From Allobogoriella alba (lineage in GTDB: Bacteria > Actinomycetota > Actinomycetes > Actinomycetales > Actinomycetaceae): 64,000 bases of DNA. The stretch lies in assembly GCF_042665525.1 (NCBI RefSeq), contig NZ_JBHTCQ010000001.1, positions 992,001 to 1,056,000 on the forward strand, written 5' to 3'. A model generated the notes under the pieces. That model searched no databases. It was not told where the DNA came from and saw nothing but the letters and a program-made list of their open reading frames with translations. This document shows, piece by piece, positions 30,477 through 39,470 of this stretch (position 1 is the first letter of the stretch; every line of letters begins with the position of its first letter). The position numbers and the translations under genes are program-made.

Positions 30477-32930
30477 TCAGTCGGGCCCGGGCCCGTTCGG
30501 TGCGCAGCGCAGCAGCAGCGACAGCAGCCGCACCGCACCCTCCTTGTGCAGCGGTGAGTTGCCGTTGCCGCACTTCGGTGACTGCACACACGCGGGGCAC
30601 CCGTCGGCGCAGCCGCACGAGACGATCGCGTCGCTGGTCGCGCGCACCCATTCGAGCGCCGCCCGGTACCCGCGTTCGGCGAACCCGGCGCCGCCCGGGT
30701 AGCCGTCGTGGACGAACACGGTCGGCTGACCGGTCTGCGGGTGCAGCGCCGTCGACAGGCCGCCGATGTCCCAGCGGTCACAGGTCGCCAGCAGCGGCAG
30801 CAGCCCGATCGAGGCGTGCTCCGCCGCATGCAGCGCACCGGGAAGCGTGTCCCGGCCCACCCCTGCGGCCTCGCACGCGGACTCCGGAAGGGTCCACCAC
30901 ACGGACGTCGTCGGCAGCACCCGCTCCGGCATGTCCAGCGGGTAGGAGCCGACGATCTCCAGCCCCGGCAGGCGCCGCCGGTCGTAGCCCGTCACGCGGC
31001 TGGTGACCTCGACGTCACCGAACCGCCACACCACCGTCGTGCCGTCGCGGTCCGCCCACTCCGAGGTCTGCCGGACCGAGAGCACCCGGACCGAGGACGT
31101 CGAGCGCGCCTTGGTCCGGTAGCTCACGTCGCTCTCGGCACGCACCAGCGCGACGTCGTCCTCGAGCGCGTCCACCACGAACGTCCGGCCCTGATGCAGG
31201 TACACGGCACCCGGGTGGACCGTGGAGTCCGCGCGGGCGCCGTCGACCGTGCCCAGCACGGTGCCCGTGGCCGCCTCCACGATCTGCACCGGCGGCTCGC
31301 CCCCGCCCCGCAGGTCTGTCAGGTCCTGCGGTCGCTCCGGGCGGGCGATGTCCCAGAACCACCCCGTCGGGCGTCGGCGCAGCAGTCCACGCCGCTCCAG
31401 CTCCTCGAGCAGCTCGGTGCCGCCCAGGCCGAACAGCGGCAGGTCGCCGTCGGTCAGCGGAAGCTCCGCCGCCGCGGCGCACAGGTGCGGGGCGAGCACG
31501 TACGGGTTGGCGGGGTCGAACGTCGTCGCCTCGACGCCGAAGACCGTCTCAGGGTGGTGCACGACGAACGCGTCGAGCGGGTCCTCGCTCGCCACCAGCA
31601 CCGCGACGCCGTCCGCCCCGGCGCGACCGGCCCGGCCGGCCTGCTGCCACATCGACACCCTGGTCCCCGGCCAGCCGGCCATCACGACGGCGTCCAGCCC
31701 CGAGACGTCCACACCGAGCTCGAGCGCGTTGGTGGTCGCCAGCGCGAGCAGGTCACCGGTGCGCAGCGCCTGCTCCAGCTCGCGCCGTTCCTCGGGCAGG
31801 TAGCCGCCGCGGTACGCCGCGACGCGGGCCGGCAGGTCTGGGTCGACCTCCCGCACCCGCGCACGGGTCTGCTCGGCCACCACCTCCGCCCCGTACCGGG
31901 ACCGCACGAAGGCCAGCGACCGGGCGCCGGCGGCCGTGAGGTCCGCCAGCAGCTCGGCGGTCTCGGTCGTCGCGCTGCGTCGCGGGCCGGAGGACAGTGG
32001 CTCGTCCTGACCGTCGGACGCCGGCAGGTCGACCCCTTCGCCGGGCCAACCCCCGACGATCGCGGGCTGCCACAGCGCGAGCGTGCGCCGCCCGGCCGGT
32101 GCCGAGTCCTCGGTGACGGAGACGATCTCCTCCTCCGGCGCCCCGATCAGCCGCGCGGCGGTGAGGCTCGGCTCCGCCGTCGTCGCGGAGGCGGCGACGA
32201 CGGTCGGGTCACCACCCATCGAACGGGCGAGCCGCAGCAGGCGCCGCACGACCAGCGCGACGTGCGCCCCGAGCACGCCGCGGTAGGCGTGGCACTCGTC
32301 GAGCACCACGTAGCGCAGACCCGAGAGCAGCCGTTGCCAGCGCCGGTGGCCCGGCAGCAGCGAGTAGTGCAGGAAGTCCGGGTTGGACAGCACCACGTCC
32401 GCGTGGTCACGCGCCCAGTCACGCTCGGTCAGCGGGGTGTCACCGTCGCACGTCGTGACGCGGACGTCACGGATCTGCGCCGCGCTCAGCAGCCGCTCGA
32501 GCCCGGCGAGCTGGTCGGCGGCGAGCGCCTTCGTGGGGGAGAGGTAGAGCACCGTCGGCCGCCGGCCGTAGGACGCGATGCTGCCGGTCCGGGGACGCGC
32601 TTCGCGCGGACCGCCCCGGACGGCGGAGAGCGCCGGCAGCCAGGCCGCGAGCGACTTGCCCGACCCGGTCCCGGTCGCGAGCACCGTGTGCCTCCCGGCG
32701 TGGACGGCGTCGGCCGCAGCGACCTGGTGCACCCACGGTGCGCCCACGCCCAGCGCGCGGTAGCCGGCGACGAGATCGGGGTCGGCCCACGCGGGCCACT
32801 CTGCGGTACGTCCCTCGCGAGCGGAGATCACCTCGAGGTGGACAAGTCGTCCGTCACGCGAGCCGACCCGCTGCAGCAGCTCGACGAGGTCTGAAGAAGG
32901 CACCGTCCCAGTCTGGCCCGCCGTGTCCAT
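30477..32930 (-). CDS. DEAD/DEAH-box helicase with DUF1998 domain (Rv3649/MrfA-like)
   Basis: 817-residue superfamily 2 helicase. Motif I TGTGSGKSLAAWLP, motif II DECHAYRGVLG, motif III SATT, and C-terminal helicase motifs TNALELGVDVSGLD and QQAGRAGRAG. The DUF1998 region ends in CGCADGCPACVQSPKCGNG, a Cys cluster (CxCx3CxxC) like that of Bacillus MrfA, which acts in repair of mitomycin-type DNA damage. The partner exonuclease MrfB is not seen here. ATG 32930 was chosen; the frame is open to 32981, and GTG giving MPSSDLVELL is another candidate. Confidence 0.9.
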   Translation of the reverse strand: MDTAGQTGTVPSSDLVELLQRVGSRDGRLVHLEVISAREGRTAEWPAWADPDLVAGYRALGVGAPWVHQVAAADAVHAGRHTVLATGTGSGKSLAAWLPALSAVRGGPREARPRTGSIASYGRRPTVLYLSPTKALAADQLAGLERLLSAAQIRDVRVTTCDGDTPLTERDWARDHADVVLSNPDFLHYSLLPGHRRWQRLLSGLRYVVLDECHAYRGVLGAHVALVVRRLLRLARSMGGDPTVVAASATTAEPSLTAARLIGAPEEEIVSVTEDSAPAGRRTLALWQPAIVGGWPGEGVDLPASDGQDEPLSSGPRRSATTETAELLADLTAAGARSLAFVRSRYGAEVVAEQTRARVREVDPDLPARVAAYRGGYLPEERRELEQALRTGDLLALATTNALELGVDVSGLDAVVMAGWPGTRVSMWQQAGRAGRAGADGVAVLVASEDPLDAFVVHHPETVFGVEATTFDPANPYVLAPHLCAAAAELPLTDGDLPLFGLGGTELLEELERRGLLRRRPTGWFWDIARPERPQDLTDLRGGGEPPVQIVEAATGTVLGTVDGARADSTVHPGAVYLHQGRTFVVDALEDDVALVRAESDVSYRTKARSTSSVRVLSVRQTSEWADRDGTTVVWRFGDVEVTSRVTGYDRRRLPGLEIVGSYPLDMPERVLPTTSVWWTLPESACEAAGVGRDTLPGALHAAEHASIGLLPLLATCDRWDIGGLSTALHPQTGQPTVFVHDGYPGGAGFAERGYRAALEWVRATSDAIVSCGCADGCPACVQSPKCGNGNSPLHKEGAVRLLSLLLRCAPNGPGPD

Positions 32931-32931
32931 G

Positions 32932-32962
32932 TTGCGGACATCGAATGTCCAGCAGGTACGCT
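32932..32962 (+). promoter_or_regulatory. Possible hppA promoter
   Basis: TTGCGG (32932-32937) and TACGCT (32957-32962) at a 19-bp spacing, giving a leader of about 55 bases. Confidence 0.35.
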
Positions 32963-33023
32963 CGGCCGGAATCAACACCACAGCGTCGCTGTCGTCGCTG
33001 AGGGCAGATGCCGAGGAGGGCGG

Positions 33024-35336
33024 ATGCTGGAACTGGGTACCACGAGCCTGACGATCGTCGGGGTCATCGCCGGGGTCGCGATCGTTGCGCTGGTGATCGC
33101 CGTGCTGCTGCGGCGTCAGGTGCTCGCGGCCGACACGGGGTCTCCCCGGATGCAGGAGATCGCCGGCGCGATCGAGGAGGGCGCCCAGGCGTATCTGCGG
33201 CGGCAGTTCCGGACGCTCGGCATCTTCGCCGTGGTCGTCTTCGCGCTGCTCTTCCTCCTGCCCGCCGACATGAGCGTCAAGATCGGTCGAGCGATCGCGT
33301 TCCTGTTCGGCGCCGGGTTCTCCGCCGCGATCGGGTACCTCGGCATGTCCCTGGCCGTGCGCGCGAACGTCCGCGTCGCAGCCGTCGCCTCAGTCCCCGG
33401 GGGCCGGTCGATCGGTGCAGGGATCGCCTTCCGCACCGGCGGCGTGGTCGGCATGAGCGTCGTCGGCCTGGGCCTGCTCGGAGCGGCCGGGGTGGTCCTC
33501 GTCTACCGCGGGGACGCTCCCGCCGTGCTCGAGGGCTTCGGCTTCGGCGCGGCGCTGCTCGCGATGTTCATGCGGGTCGGCGGCGGCATCTTCACCAAGG
33601 CGGCCGACGTCGGTGCCGACCTCGTCGGCAAGGTCGAGCAGGGCATCCCCGAGGACGACCCGCGCAACGCCGCCACCATCGCGGACAACGTCGGCGACAA
33701 CGTCGGCGACTGCGCCGGCATGGCCGCCGACCTGTTCGAGTCCTACGCGGTGGTGCTCGTCGCGTCCCTCATCCTCGGCACCGCCGCCATGGGCGAGCAG
33801 GGACTGGTGCTGCCGCTCATCGTCACCGCGGTCGGCGCCGTCGTCGCCGCCCTCGGCGTCGTCATCACCCGGGTCCGCGGCAGCGAGTCCGGCCTGACCG
33901 CCATCAACCGGGGCTTCTACATCTCCGCCGTCGTCGGCGTGGTCCTCGCCGCCATCGCGACCCTCGCCTACCTGCCCTCCAGCTTCGGCGAGATCCAGGG
34001 CGTCAGCGAGGAGCTGGCGGACCACACGGGTAACCCGCAGCTGATCGTCATCGCCGCGGTCGTCGTCGGCATCGTGCTCGCGGGCGTCATCCTGTGGCTC
34101 ACCGGCTACTTCACCGGCACGACCTCGAAGCCCACCAAGCACGTCGCCGCCACCTCGCGCACCGGTGCCGCCACCGTGGTGCTCTCCGGCATCGGCGTCG
34201 GGTTCTCCTCCGCGGTCTACACCGCCGGCATCATCGCCGCGGCGATCTGCGCGGTCTTCCTCATCGCCGGCGGCAGCGTCTGGCTGGCGCTCTTCCTCGT
34301 CGCGCTCGCCGGCTGCGGCCTGCTCACGACGGTCGGCATCATCGTCGCGATGGACACGTTCGGGCCCATCAGCGACAACGCACAGGGCGTCGCCGAGATG
34401 TCCGGCGAGGTGGACGAGGAGGGTGCCCAGGTCCTCACCGACCTCGACGCCGTCGGCAACACCACCAAGGCCATCACGAAGGGCATCGCGATCGCGACGG
34501 CGGTGCTCGCCGCCACCGCGCTGTTCGGCTCCTACGCCGATGCCGTCACTCATGCGCTGGCTGAGATCAGCGACGCCGGTCAGGCCATGGCCGGCGGCGT
34601 GGTCGGCGCGATGGTGACCTACGAGATCATCTCGCCGATCACGCTCGTCGGCGTCATCCTCGGCGGCGCCACCGTCTTCCTGTTCTCCGGGCTGGCGATC
34701 GACGCGGTCACCCGGGCGGCGGGTGCCATCGTCTTCGAGGTGCGCCGACAGTTCCGCGAGATGCCCGGGATCATGACCGGGCAGGACCGGCCGGACTACG
34801 CACGCGTGGTGGACATCTGCACCAAGGACTCCCTGCGCGAGCTGGCCACGCCCGGTCTCCTGGCCGCGTTCGCCCCGATCGCCGTCGGGTTCGGACTCGG
34901 CGTCGGACCGCTGGCCGGCTTCCTCGCCGGGACGATCGGCGCGGGCGTGCTCATGGCCGTGTTCCTCGCCAACTCCGGCGGCGCCTGGGACAACGCGAAG
35001 AAGATCGTCGAGGACGGCCACTACGGCGGGAAGGGCTCCGAGGCCCACGCCGCGACGGTCATCGGCGACACGGTCGGTGACCCGTTCAAGGACACGGCCG
35101 GTCCGGCGATCAACCCGCTCATCAAGGTCATGAACCTGGTGTCGCTGCTCATCGCCCCGGCCGTCGTCCAGCTGAGCGTCCCCGCCGACACCAACCACGC
35201 CGTGCGCATCTCGATCGCGGTCGTGGCGGCTGCGATCGCGCTCGGTGCCGTGTTCGTCTCGCGGCGTCGCACCGGCACGGTCGACACCGCCGACGACGGC
35301 GCGAGCACCGACGTGCCGCAGCCCGTGGAGTCCTGA
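33024..35336 (+). CDS. hppA: Proton-pumping membrane pyrophosphatase, potassium-independent type
   Basis: 770-residue integral membrane PPase coupling PPi hydrolysis to H+ export. The substrate site GADLVGKVEQGIPEDDPRN followed by ATIADNVGDNVGDCAGM is intact. GNTTKAITKGIAIATA carries Lys where potassium-dependent enzymes have Ala, which marks the K+-independent class. About 15-16 membrane segments. ATG 33024 with GAGGAGGG upstream. Convergent with the BCCT transporter, separated by a perfect hairpin. Confidence 0.96.
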   Translation: MLELGTTSLTIVGVIAGVAIVALVIAVLLRRQVLAADTGSPRMQEIAGAIEEGAQAYLRRQFRTLGIFAVVVFALLFLLPADMSVKIGRAIAFLFGAGFSAAIGYLGMSLAVRANVRVAAVASVPGGRSIGAGIAFRTGGVVGMSVVGLGLLGAAGVVLVYRGDAPAVLEGFGFGAALLAMFMRVGGGIFTKAADVGADLVGKVEQGIPEDDPRNAATIADNVGDNVGDCAGMAADLFESYAVVLVASLILGTAAMGEQGLVLPLIVTAVGAVVAALGVVITRVRGSESGLTAINRGFYISAVVGVVLAAIATLAYLPSSFGEIQGVSEELADHTGNPQLIVIAAVVVGIVLAGVILWLTGYFTGTTSKPTKHVAATSRTGAATVVLSGIGVGFSSAVYTAGIIAAAICAVFLIAGGSVWLALFLVALAGCGLLTTVGIIVAMDTFGPISDNAQGVAEMSGEVDEEGAQVLTDLDAVGNTTKAITKGIAIATAVLAATALFGSYADAVTHALAEISDAGQAMAGGVVGAMVTYEIISPITLVGVILGGATVFLFSGLAIDAVTRAAGAIVFEVRRQFREMPGIMTGQDRPDYARVVDICTKDSLRELATPGLLAAFAPIAVGFGLGVGPLAGFLAGTIGAGVLMAVFLANSGGAWDNAKKIVEDGHYGGKGSEAHAATVIGDTVGDPFKDTAGPAINPLIKVMNLVSLLIAPAVVQLSVPADTNHAVRISIAVVAAAIALGAVFVSRRRTGTVDTADDGASTDVPQPVES

Positions 35337-35349
35337 GGGCACTGCCCGT

Positions 35350-35393
35350 ACGAGTTCGCCCGATCGGTCGGTCGACCGATCGGGCGAACTCGT
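35350..35393. terminator. Bidirectional terminator between hppA and BCCT gene
   Basis: A perfect 21-bp inverted repeat: 35350-35370 pairs with 35373-35393 around GT (in practice a tetraloop). The core is TTCGCCCGATCGGTCG and its complement. A further outer stem GCCCGT/ACGGGC is possible. It sits 14 bases after the hppA stop. Confidence 0.9.
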
Positions 35394-35411
35394 TGGTGAG
35401 GACGGGCCCCG

Positions 35412-37271
35412 CTACCGCTTCCGGCGGAAGCGGGACGTCCTCGTCGTGGGGCTGGTCGAGGCCCCGTCCGAGCCGCTCGTCCCGCCGTTGCCGCTGACCT
35501 CGGCGTAGGCCTTCTCGAAGCGCTCGTCGAAGTGCTCGTCGAAGTGCTCCGGCACCTGCGTCGAGACCTCTTCCTCGATGTGGCTGGTCAGCTGCGAGGA
35601 GACCCGGCGGGCGAGCTCCTCCCGCCGCTGCCGCCGCTCGGCCTCCACCAGGACCTGGTGCTCCTCGCTCAGCGCCTTGTAGACCGAGGCACACATGCCG
35701 ATCATGACGACCGCGACGGGGATCGAGGTGAGGATCGCCGCGTCACGCAGCATCTCCAGCCCGCCGGCGACGAGCAGGGCGATCGCCACGGCTCCCTCGA
35801 GGAGCGCCCAGAGCACGCGGCTCCACTTCGGCGGGTCGACGTCACCGCCCGAGGACAGCATGTCGACGACGAGCGAGCCGGAGTCGGAGGAGGTGATGAA
35901 GAAGATCGCCACCAGCAGCGTCGCGACCACGGCGAGCACCCACGCCACGGGGGTCGGCGAGAACCCGTCGATGTAGTTGTACAGCACGTTCTCCGGCTGG
36001 ACGTCCGGACCGCCGAGCTCGGGGTTGTAGAGCCCGCCGACGCCGTCCTCCCAGGCTCGGCGGATGGCGCCCGCCCCCATGACGGTGAACCAGACGAAGG
36101 TCAGGGCAGTCGGGACCAGCAGCACGCCGCCGATGAACTCACGGACGGTCCGGCCACGGGAGATGCGTGCGATGAAGACGCCGACGAAGGGCGCCCACGA
36201 GATCCACCAGCCCCAGTAGAAGACCGTCCACCAGCGCTGCCAGACCTGACCGGCCTCACCGGTGTACGCGGAGGTGTTGAACGTCAGCCCGACGACGTTC
36301 TGCATGTAGCTGCCGAGGGACTGCACGAGGTCGCGCAGGAGGTACATCGTGGGTCCGAGCAGCAGCAGGGCGATGAGGAACACGCCCGCCATGCCCAGGT
36401 TGATGTTCGAGAGCCACTTGATGCCCTTGGAGACGCCACTCACCACGGAGGTCAGGGCGCACAGCGTGATGACGCAGATGACGACGATGAGCACGGTGTT
36501 CGAGACGGAGCCGTTCTCGTTGATCTGGCTCTCGGGGACCAGGCCGAGGTAGTTCAGGCCGGCGGAGATCTGCTGCACGCCCAGACCCAGCGAGGTGGCG
36601 ACACCGAAGAGCGTGCCGACCACGGCGATGACGTCGATGACGTCGCCGATCCAACCCTTGACCCGGTCGCCGAGCAGCGGCTCGAGCGCCCAGCGGATGG
36701 AGATGGGCCGCCCCTTGCGGTGGATCGCGTATGCGACGGCGAGACCCACCACGGCGTAGATCGCCCACGCGTGGAAGCCCCAGTGGAGGAAGACCTGGTT
36801 CATCGCCGCCTCGGCCCGCTCGGCCGCCGGCGCGCCGGCCGACAGACCCGGCTTGGGGCTGGCGAAGTAGGTGAGCGGCTCGGCCGCCCCCCAGAACACC
36901 AGGCCGATCCCCATGCCGGCCGCGAAGAGCATCGCGAACCAGGCGACCAGGGAGAACTCGGGCTCGTCCTCGTCCTTGCCGAGCTTGATGTCGCCGAACC
37001 GGCTCAGGCCCATGACGAGCGAGAAGACGATGAAGCCGGCGACGGCGATGACGAACCACGGTCCGAGAGCCGGCACGACTCCGTTCATCATCAGGCTCTC
37101 GAGGCCTGCGCTGGCCTGGGACGGCCAGACGAAGGCCACCACGACCCCGCCGAGGAGGATGGCGAGCGCCGGGATGAAGATGCGTGGCGCCGCGATCAGC
37201 TTCTTTCGCTCGGGTGGTCGCGGTGTCGGCGGGTCCGCCGTCGTGGCGGAACTTCTCGGTGTGTCACTCAT
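35412..37271 (-). CDS. BCCT-family transporter (glycine betaine/ectoine type)
   Basis: 619-residue, 12-helix BCCT carrier. The glycine stretch AAGMGIGLVFWGAAEPLTYF has Gly at the position where proton-coupled choline carriers have Asp, favouring sodium-coupled uptake of betaine or ectoine. The Trp-rich helix is WWTVFYWGWWISWAPFVGVF. A charged C-terminal tail (EERQRR-like, residues 540-619) may sense osmotic stress. ATG 37271 with GAGGAG upstream. It complements the ectABCD synthesis genes at 4.5-7.8 kb. Substrate is inferred. Confidence 0.9.
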   Translation of the reverse strand: MSDTPRSSATTADPPTPRPPERKKLIAAPRIFIPALAILLGGVVVAFVWPSQASAGLESLMMNGVVPALGPWFVIAVAGFIVFSLVMGLSRFGDIKLGKDEDEPEFSLVAWFAMLFAAGMGIGLVFWGAAEPLTYFASPKPGLSAGAPAAERAEAAMNQVFLHWGFHAWAIYAVVGLAVAYAIHRKGRPISIRWALEPLLGDRVKGWIGDVIDVIAVVGTLFGVATSLGLGVQQISAGLNYLGLVPESQINENGSVSNTVLIVVICVITLCALTSVVSGVSKGIKWLSNINLGMAGVFLIALLLLGPTMYLLRDLVQSLGSYMQNVVGLTFNTSAYTGEAGQVWQRWWTVFYWGWWISWAPFVGVFIARISRGRTVREFIGGVLLVPTALTFVWFTVMGAGAIRRAWEDGVGGLYNPELGGPDVQPENVLYNYIDGFSPTPVAWVLAVVATLLVAIFFITSSDSGSLVVDMLSSGGDVDPPKWSRVLWALLEGAVAIALLVAGGLEMLRDAAILTSIPVAVVMIGMCASVYKALSEEHQVLVEAERRQRREELARRVSSQLTSHIEEEVSTQVPEHFDEHFDERFEKAYAEVSGNGGTSGSDGASTSPTTRTSRFRRKR

Positions 37272-37531
37272 GGCACTCCTCGGGCTCGGTCTGCATCTCA
37301 CCGGCCCGCCACGAGCCAGACACGTCGCCAGGTCCGTCGGGCGCGTGTCTGCCTGGTGCCGGGCCGCAGGTGTCGCGGAAAACGGTCCCCGACGTTAGCG
37401 GCTTACCCGTCCATCGTGCACCCATCGCCGCTCATCGGGCAGAGGTGCGGCCGCGTGGCGGCGCCCCGTCACTGCCGCAAGATGAAGCCGCTCCGGGTGC
37501 GCCGGCGCTCTCCCCGGGTCACGATGGGGCG

Positions 37532-38386
37532 ATGAGCGACCTCACATCGATCCCGCCCCAGAGCCAGGACTGGCCGGGTACCACGGCCGACCTGCAGCCG
37601 GCCCCGGACCACGGTGAGACGTCCTACACCGGCCGCGACCGGCTGGTCGGCAAGCGCGCCCTCATCACCGGTGGCGACTCCGGCATCGGCCGGGCCGTCG
37701 CCATCGCCTTCGCGAAGGAGGGGGCCGACGTCGCGATCGCGTACCTGCCAGAGGAGCAGCAGGACGCCGAGGAGACGCAGAGGCAGGTGGAGGCGGCCGG
37801 GCGCCGGTGCGTCCTGTGTCCCACGGACCAGCGGACCGAGCAGGCCAACGTCGAGCTCGTCTCCAGCGCCGTGCACGAGCTCGGCGGGCTGGACGTCCTG
37901 GTCAACAATGCCGGCTTCCAGATGACCCACAGCGACCTGGAGGACTTCCCGGGCGAGCAGGTGGAGCGGACCTTCGCCACCAACGTGTACGCCACGTTCT
38001 GGCTGACGAAGGCGGCCGCGCCGCACCTGCAGAGCGGCTCGGCCGTCATCAACACCACCTCGATCCAGGCGTTCCAGCCGTCGGAGCCGCTGCTGGACTA
38101 CGCCGCGACCAAGGCGGCGCTGAACAACCTCACGGTCAACCTGGCCGCCCAGCTGGGCCCGCGTGGCATCCGGGTCAACGCGGTCGCGCCCGGTCCGATC
38201 TGGACCCCGCTGATCCCCTCCACGTTCCCCGGCGAGCGCGTGGAGGGTTTCGGCTCGGACACGCCGCTCGGACGGGCGGGCGAGCCCATCGAGGTGGCCA
38301 CGGCCTTCGTCTACCTGGCGAGCGACGAGGCCAGCTACGTCTCCGGCACCGTCCTGGGGGTCACCGGCGGGAAGCCCGTCTTCTGA
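37532..38386 (+). CDS. Short-chain dehydrogenase/reductase (general stress protein 39 type)
   Basis: 284-residue SDR. A 45-residue N-terminal extension (QDWPGTTADLQPAPDHGETSYTG, in part) precedes the NAD(P) motif TGGDSGIGRAVA; the catalytic motif is DYAATKAALNNL with Ser in NTTSIQAFQ. The extension plus motifs match the YghA/GSP39 subgroup induced by stress in Bacillus. Substrate unknown. ATG 37532 lacks a good Shine-Dalgarno. The 260-bp gap to the divergent BCCT gene shows TAACGT on the minus strand (37397-37392) as a possible BCCT -10. Confidence 0.88.
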   Translation: MSDLTSIPPQSQDWPGTTADLQPAPDHGETSYTGRDRLVGKRALITGGDSGIGRAVAIAFAKEGADVAIAYLPEEQQDAEETQRQVEAAGRRCVLCPTDQRTEQANVELVSSAVHELGGLDVLVNNAGFQMTHSDLEDFPGEQVERTFATNVYATFWLTKAAAPHLQSGSAVINTTSIQAFQPSEPLLDYAATKAALNNLTVNLAAQLGPRGIRVNAVAPGPIWTPLIPSTFPGERVEGFGSDTPLGRAGEPIEVATAFVYLASDEASYVSGTVLGVTGGKPVF

Positions 38387-38487
38387 CGACGCCGGGAGGC
38401 TGACGAGCGCGAGCGAGGCGGGCCGAGGACCGTCCGGCGCCGAGTGATCCGCACAACGAAGGCGCGCGACCGGGCGACGGCGCCCTC

Positions 38488-38493
38488 TACCGT
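38488..38493 (+). promoter_or_regulatory. Putative leaderless -10 hexamer for the PAP2 gene
   Basis: TACCGT followed by six bases and GTG 38500. Confidence 0.45.
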
Positions 38494-38499
38494 AGGTCC

Positions 38500-39375
38500 G
38501 TGATCTCGGACGTGCGCGACGGCGGCCGCCGGGTGGTCGGGGGGCTCCTCGCCGTCGCGGCGGCCGGTGCCGTGCTGGGCGTCTGGCGGTTCTTCGTCAC
38601 CACCCCGAGCGGGCAGCGACTCGACGAGATCGCGTACGAGGGCTCCACGATCGGCCGCAGCCGGCTGTTCGAGACGGCGCACCAGGTGCTCGACGTCGTC
38701 TCGATCCCGTTCCTCGTCGTCGTCATCGCGGTCGGTGCCGGCCTGGCGCTGCTCCGGCGCCGCTGGCGGCACGCGATCGCCGTGTGCGCCGTCGTCGGCG
38801 GTGCGAACCTCACCACGCAGGTGCTGAAGTACCAGGTCCTGACCCGGCCCGACCTCGACATCTCCACGCTTCAGGACAACTCGCTGCCGTCGGGTCACAC
38901 CACCGTCGCGGGGACGGTGGCCGCCGCCGCGTTCCTCGCCGCCCCGCCTCGCTGGCGGTGGGTGGCGGCTCTGCTCGGCGCTGTGTACGCCGGCGGCACC
39001 GGGGTCGCGACCATGATCGGTGGCTGGCACCGCGCCAGCGATGTGGTGGCCGCGCTCCTGGTCGTCGCGGCGTGGTTGTTCGCGGCGCTCGCGGTCCTCG
39101 GCCCGGCCGGGGACGACACCGGCCGGGCCGCGCCGGCGTGGGTGCGGACGGCCGACAGGCTCGCGCGTCCCCTGCTCGCGGTCGTCGGCATCGGGGCGGG
39201 TCTGGTCGCGCTGCTCAGTCTGCTGCTGACCACCCAGGTCACCGGGGCCAGTCGCACGGAGCTGATGATCGCGTACGGTGGAGCCAGCGTCGGGGTGGTG
39301 GCAGTGACCTGCCTGAGCACCCTGGCCGCCCTGCAGCTGGCCACGCGTCGTGCCCGTGGCCCGTCGCACCGGTAG
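38500..39375 (+). CDS. PAP2-family membrane phosphatase
   Basis: 291 residues, about six membrane segments. PAP2 motifs: LKYQVLTRPD (K-x6-RP), SLPSGHTTVAG and IGGWHRASDV. Probably a lipid or prenyl phosphate phosphatase acting at the membrane; undecaprenyl pyrophosphate is one possibility, not demonstrated. GTG 38500 has no Shine-Dalgarno but a TACCGT hexamer six bases upstream. Confidence 0.85.
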   Translation: MISDVRDGGRRVVGGLLAVAAAGAVLGVWRFFVTTPSGQRLDEIAYEGSTIGRSRLFETAHQVLDVVSIPFLVVVIAVGAGLALLRRRWRHAIAVCAVVGGANLTTQVLKYQVLTRPDLDISTLQDNSLPSGHTTVAGTVAAAAFLAAPPRWRWVAALLGAVYAGGTGVATMIGGWHRASDVVAALLVVAAWLFAALAVLGPAGDDTGRAAPAWVRTADRLARPLLAVVGIGAGLVALLSLLLTTQVTGASRTELMIAYGGASVGVVAVTCLSTLAALQLATRRARGPSHR

Positions 39376-39470
39376 CACCGGCCCGACTGCGGGGTCCCTC
39401 GCTGTCGAGGTACCGTCGGCGCGAAAACCCCGCCGCCGCGCAGGCGGTTCATCAAGTAAGGAAGGTCCGC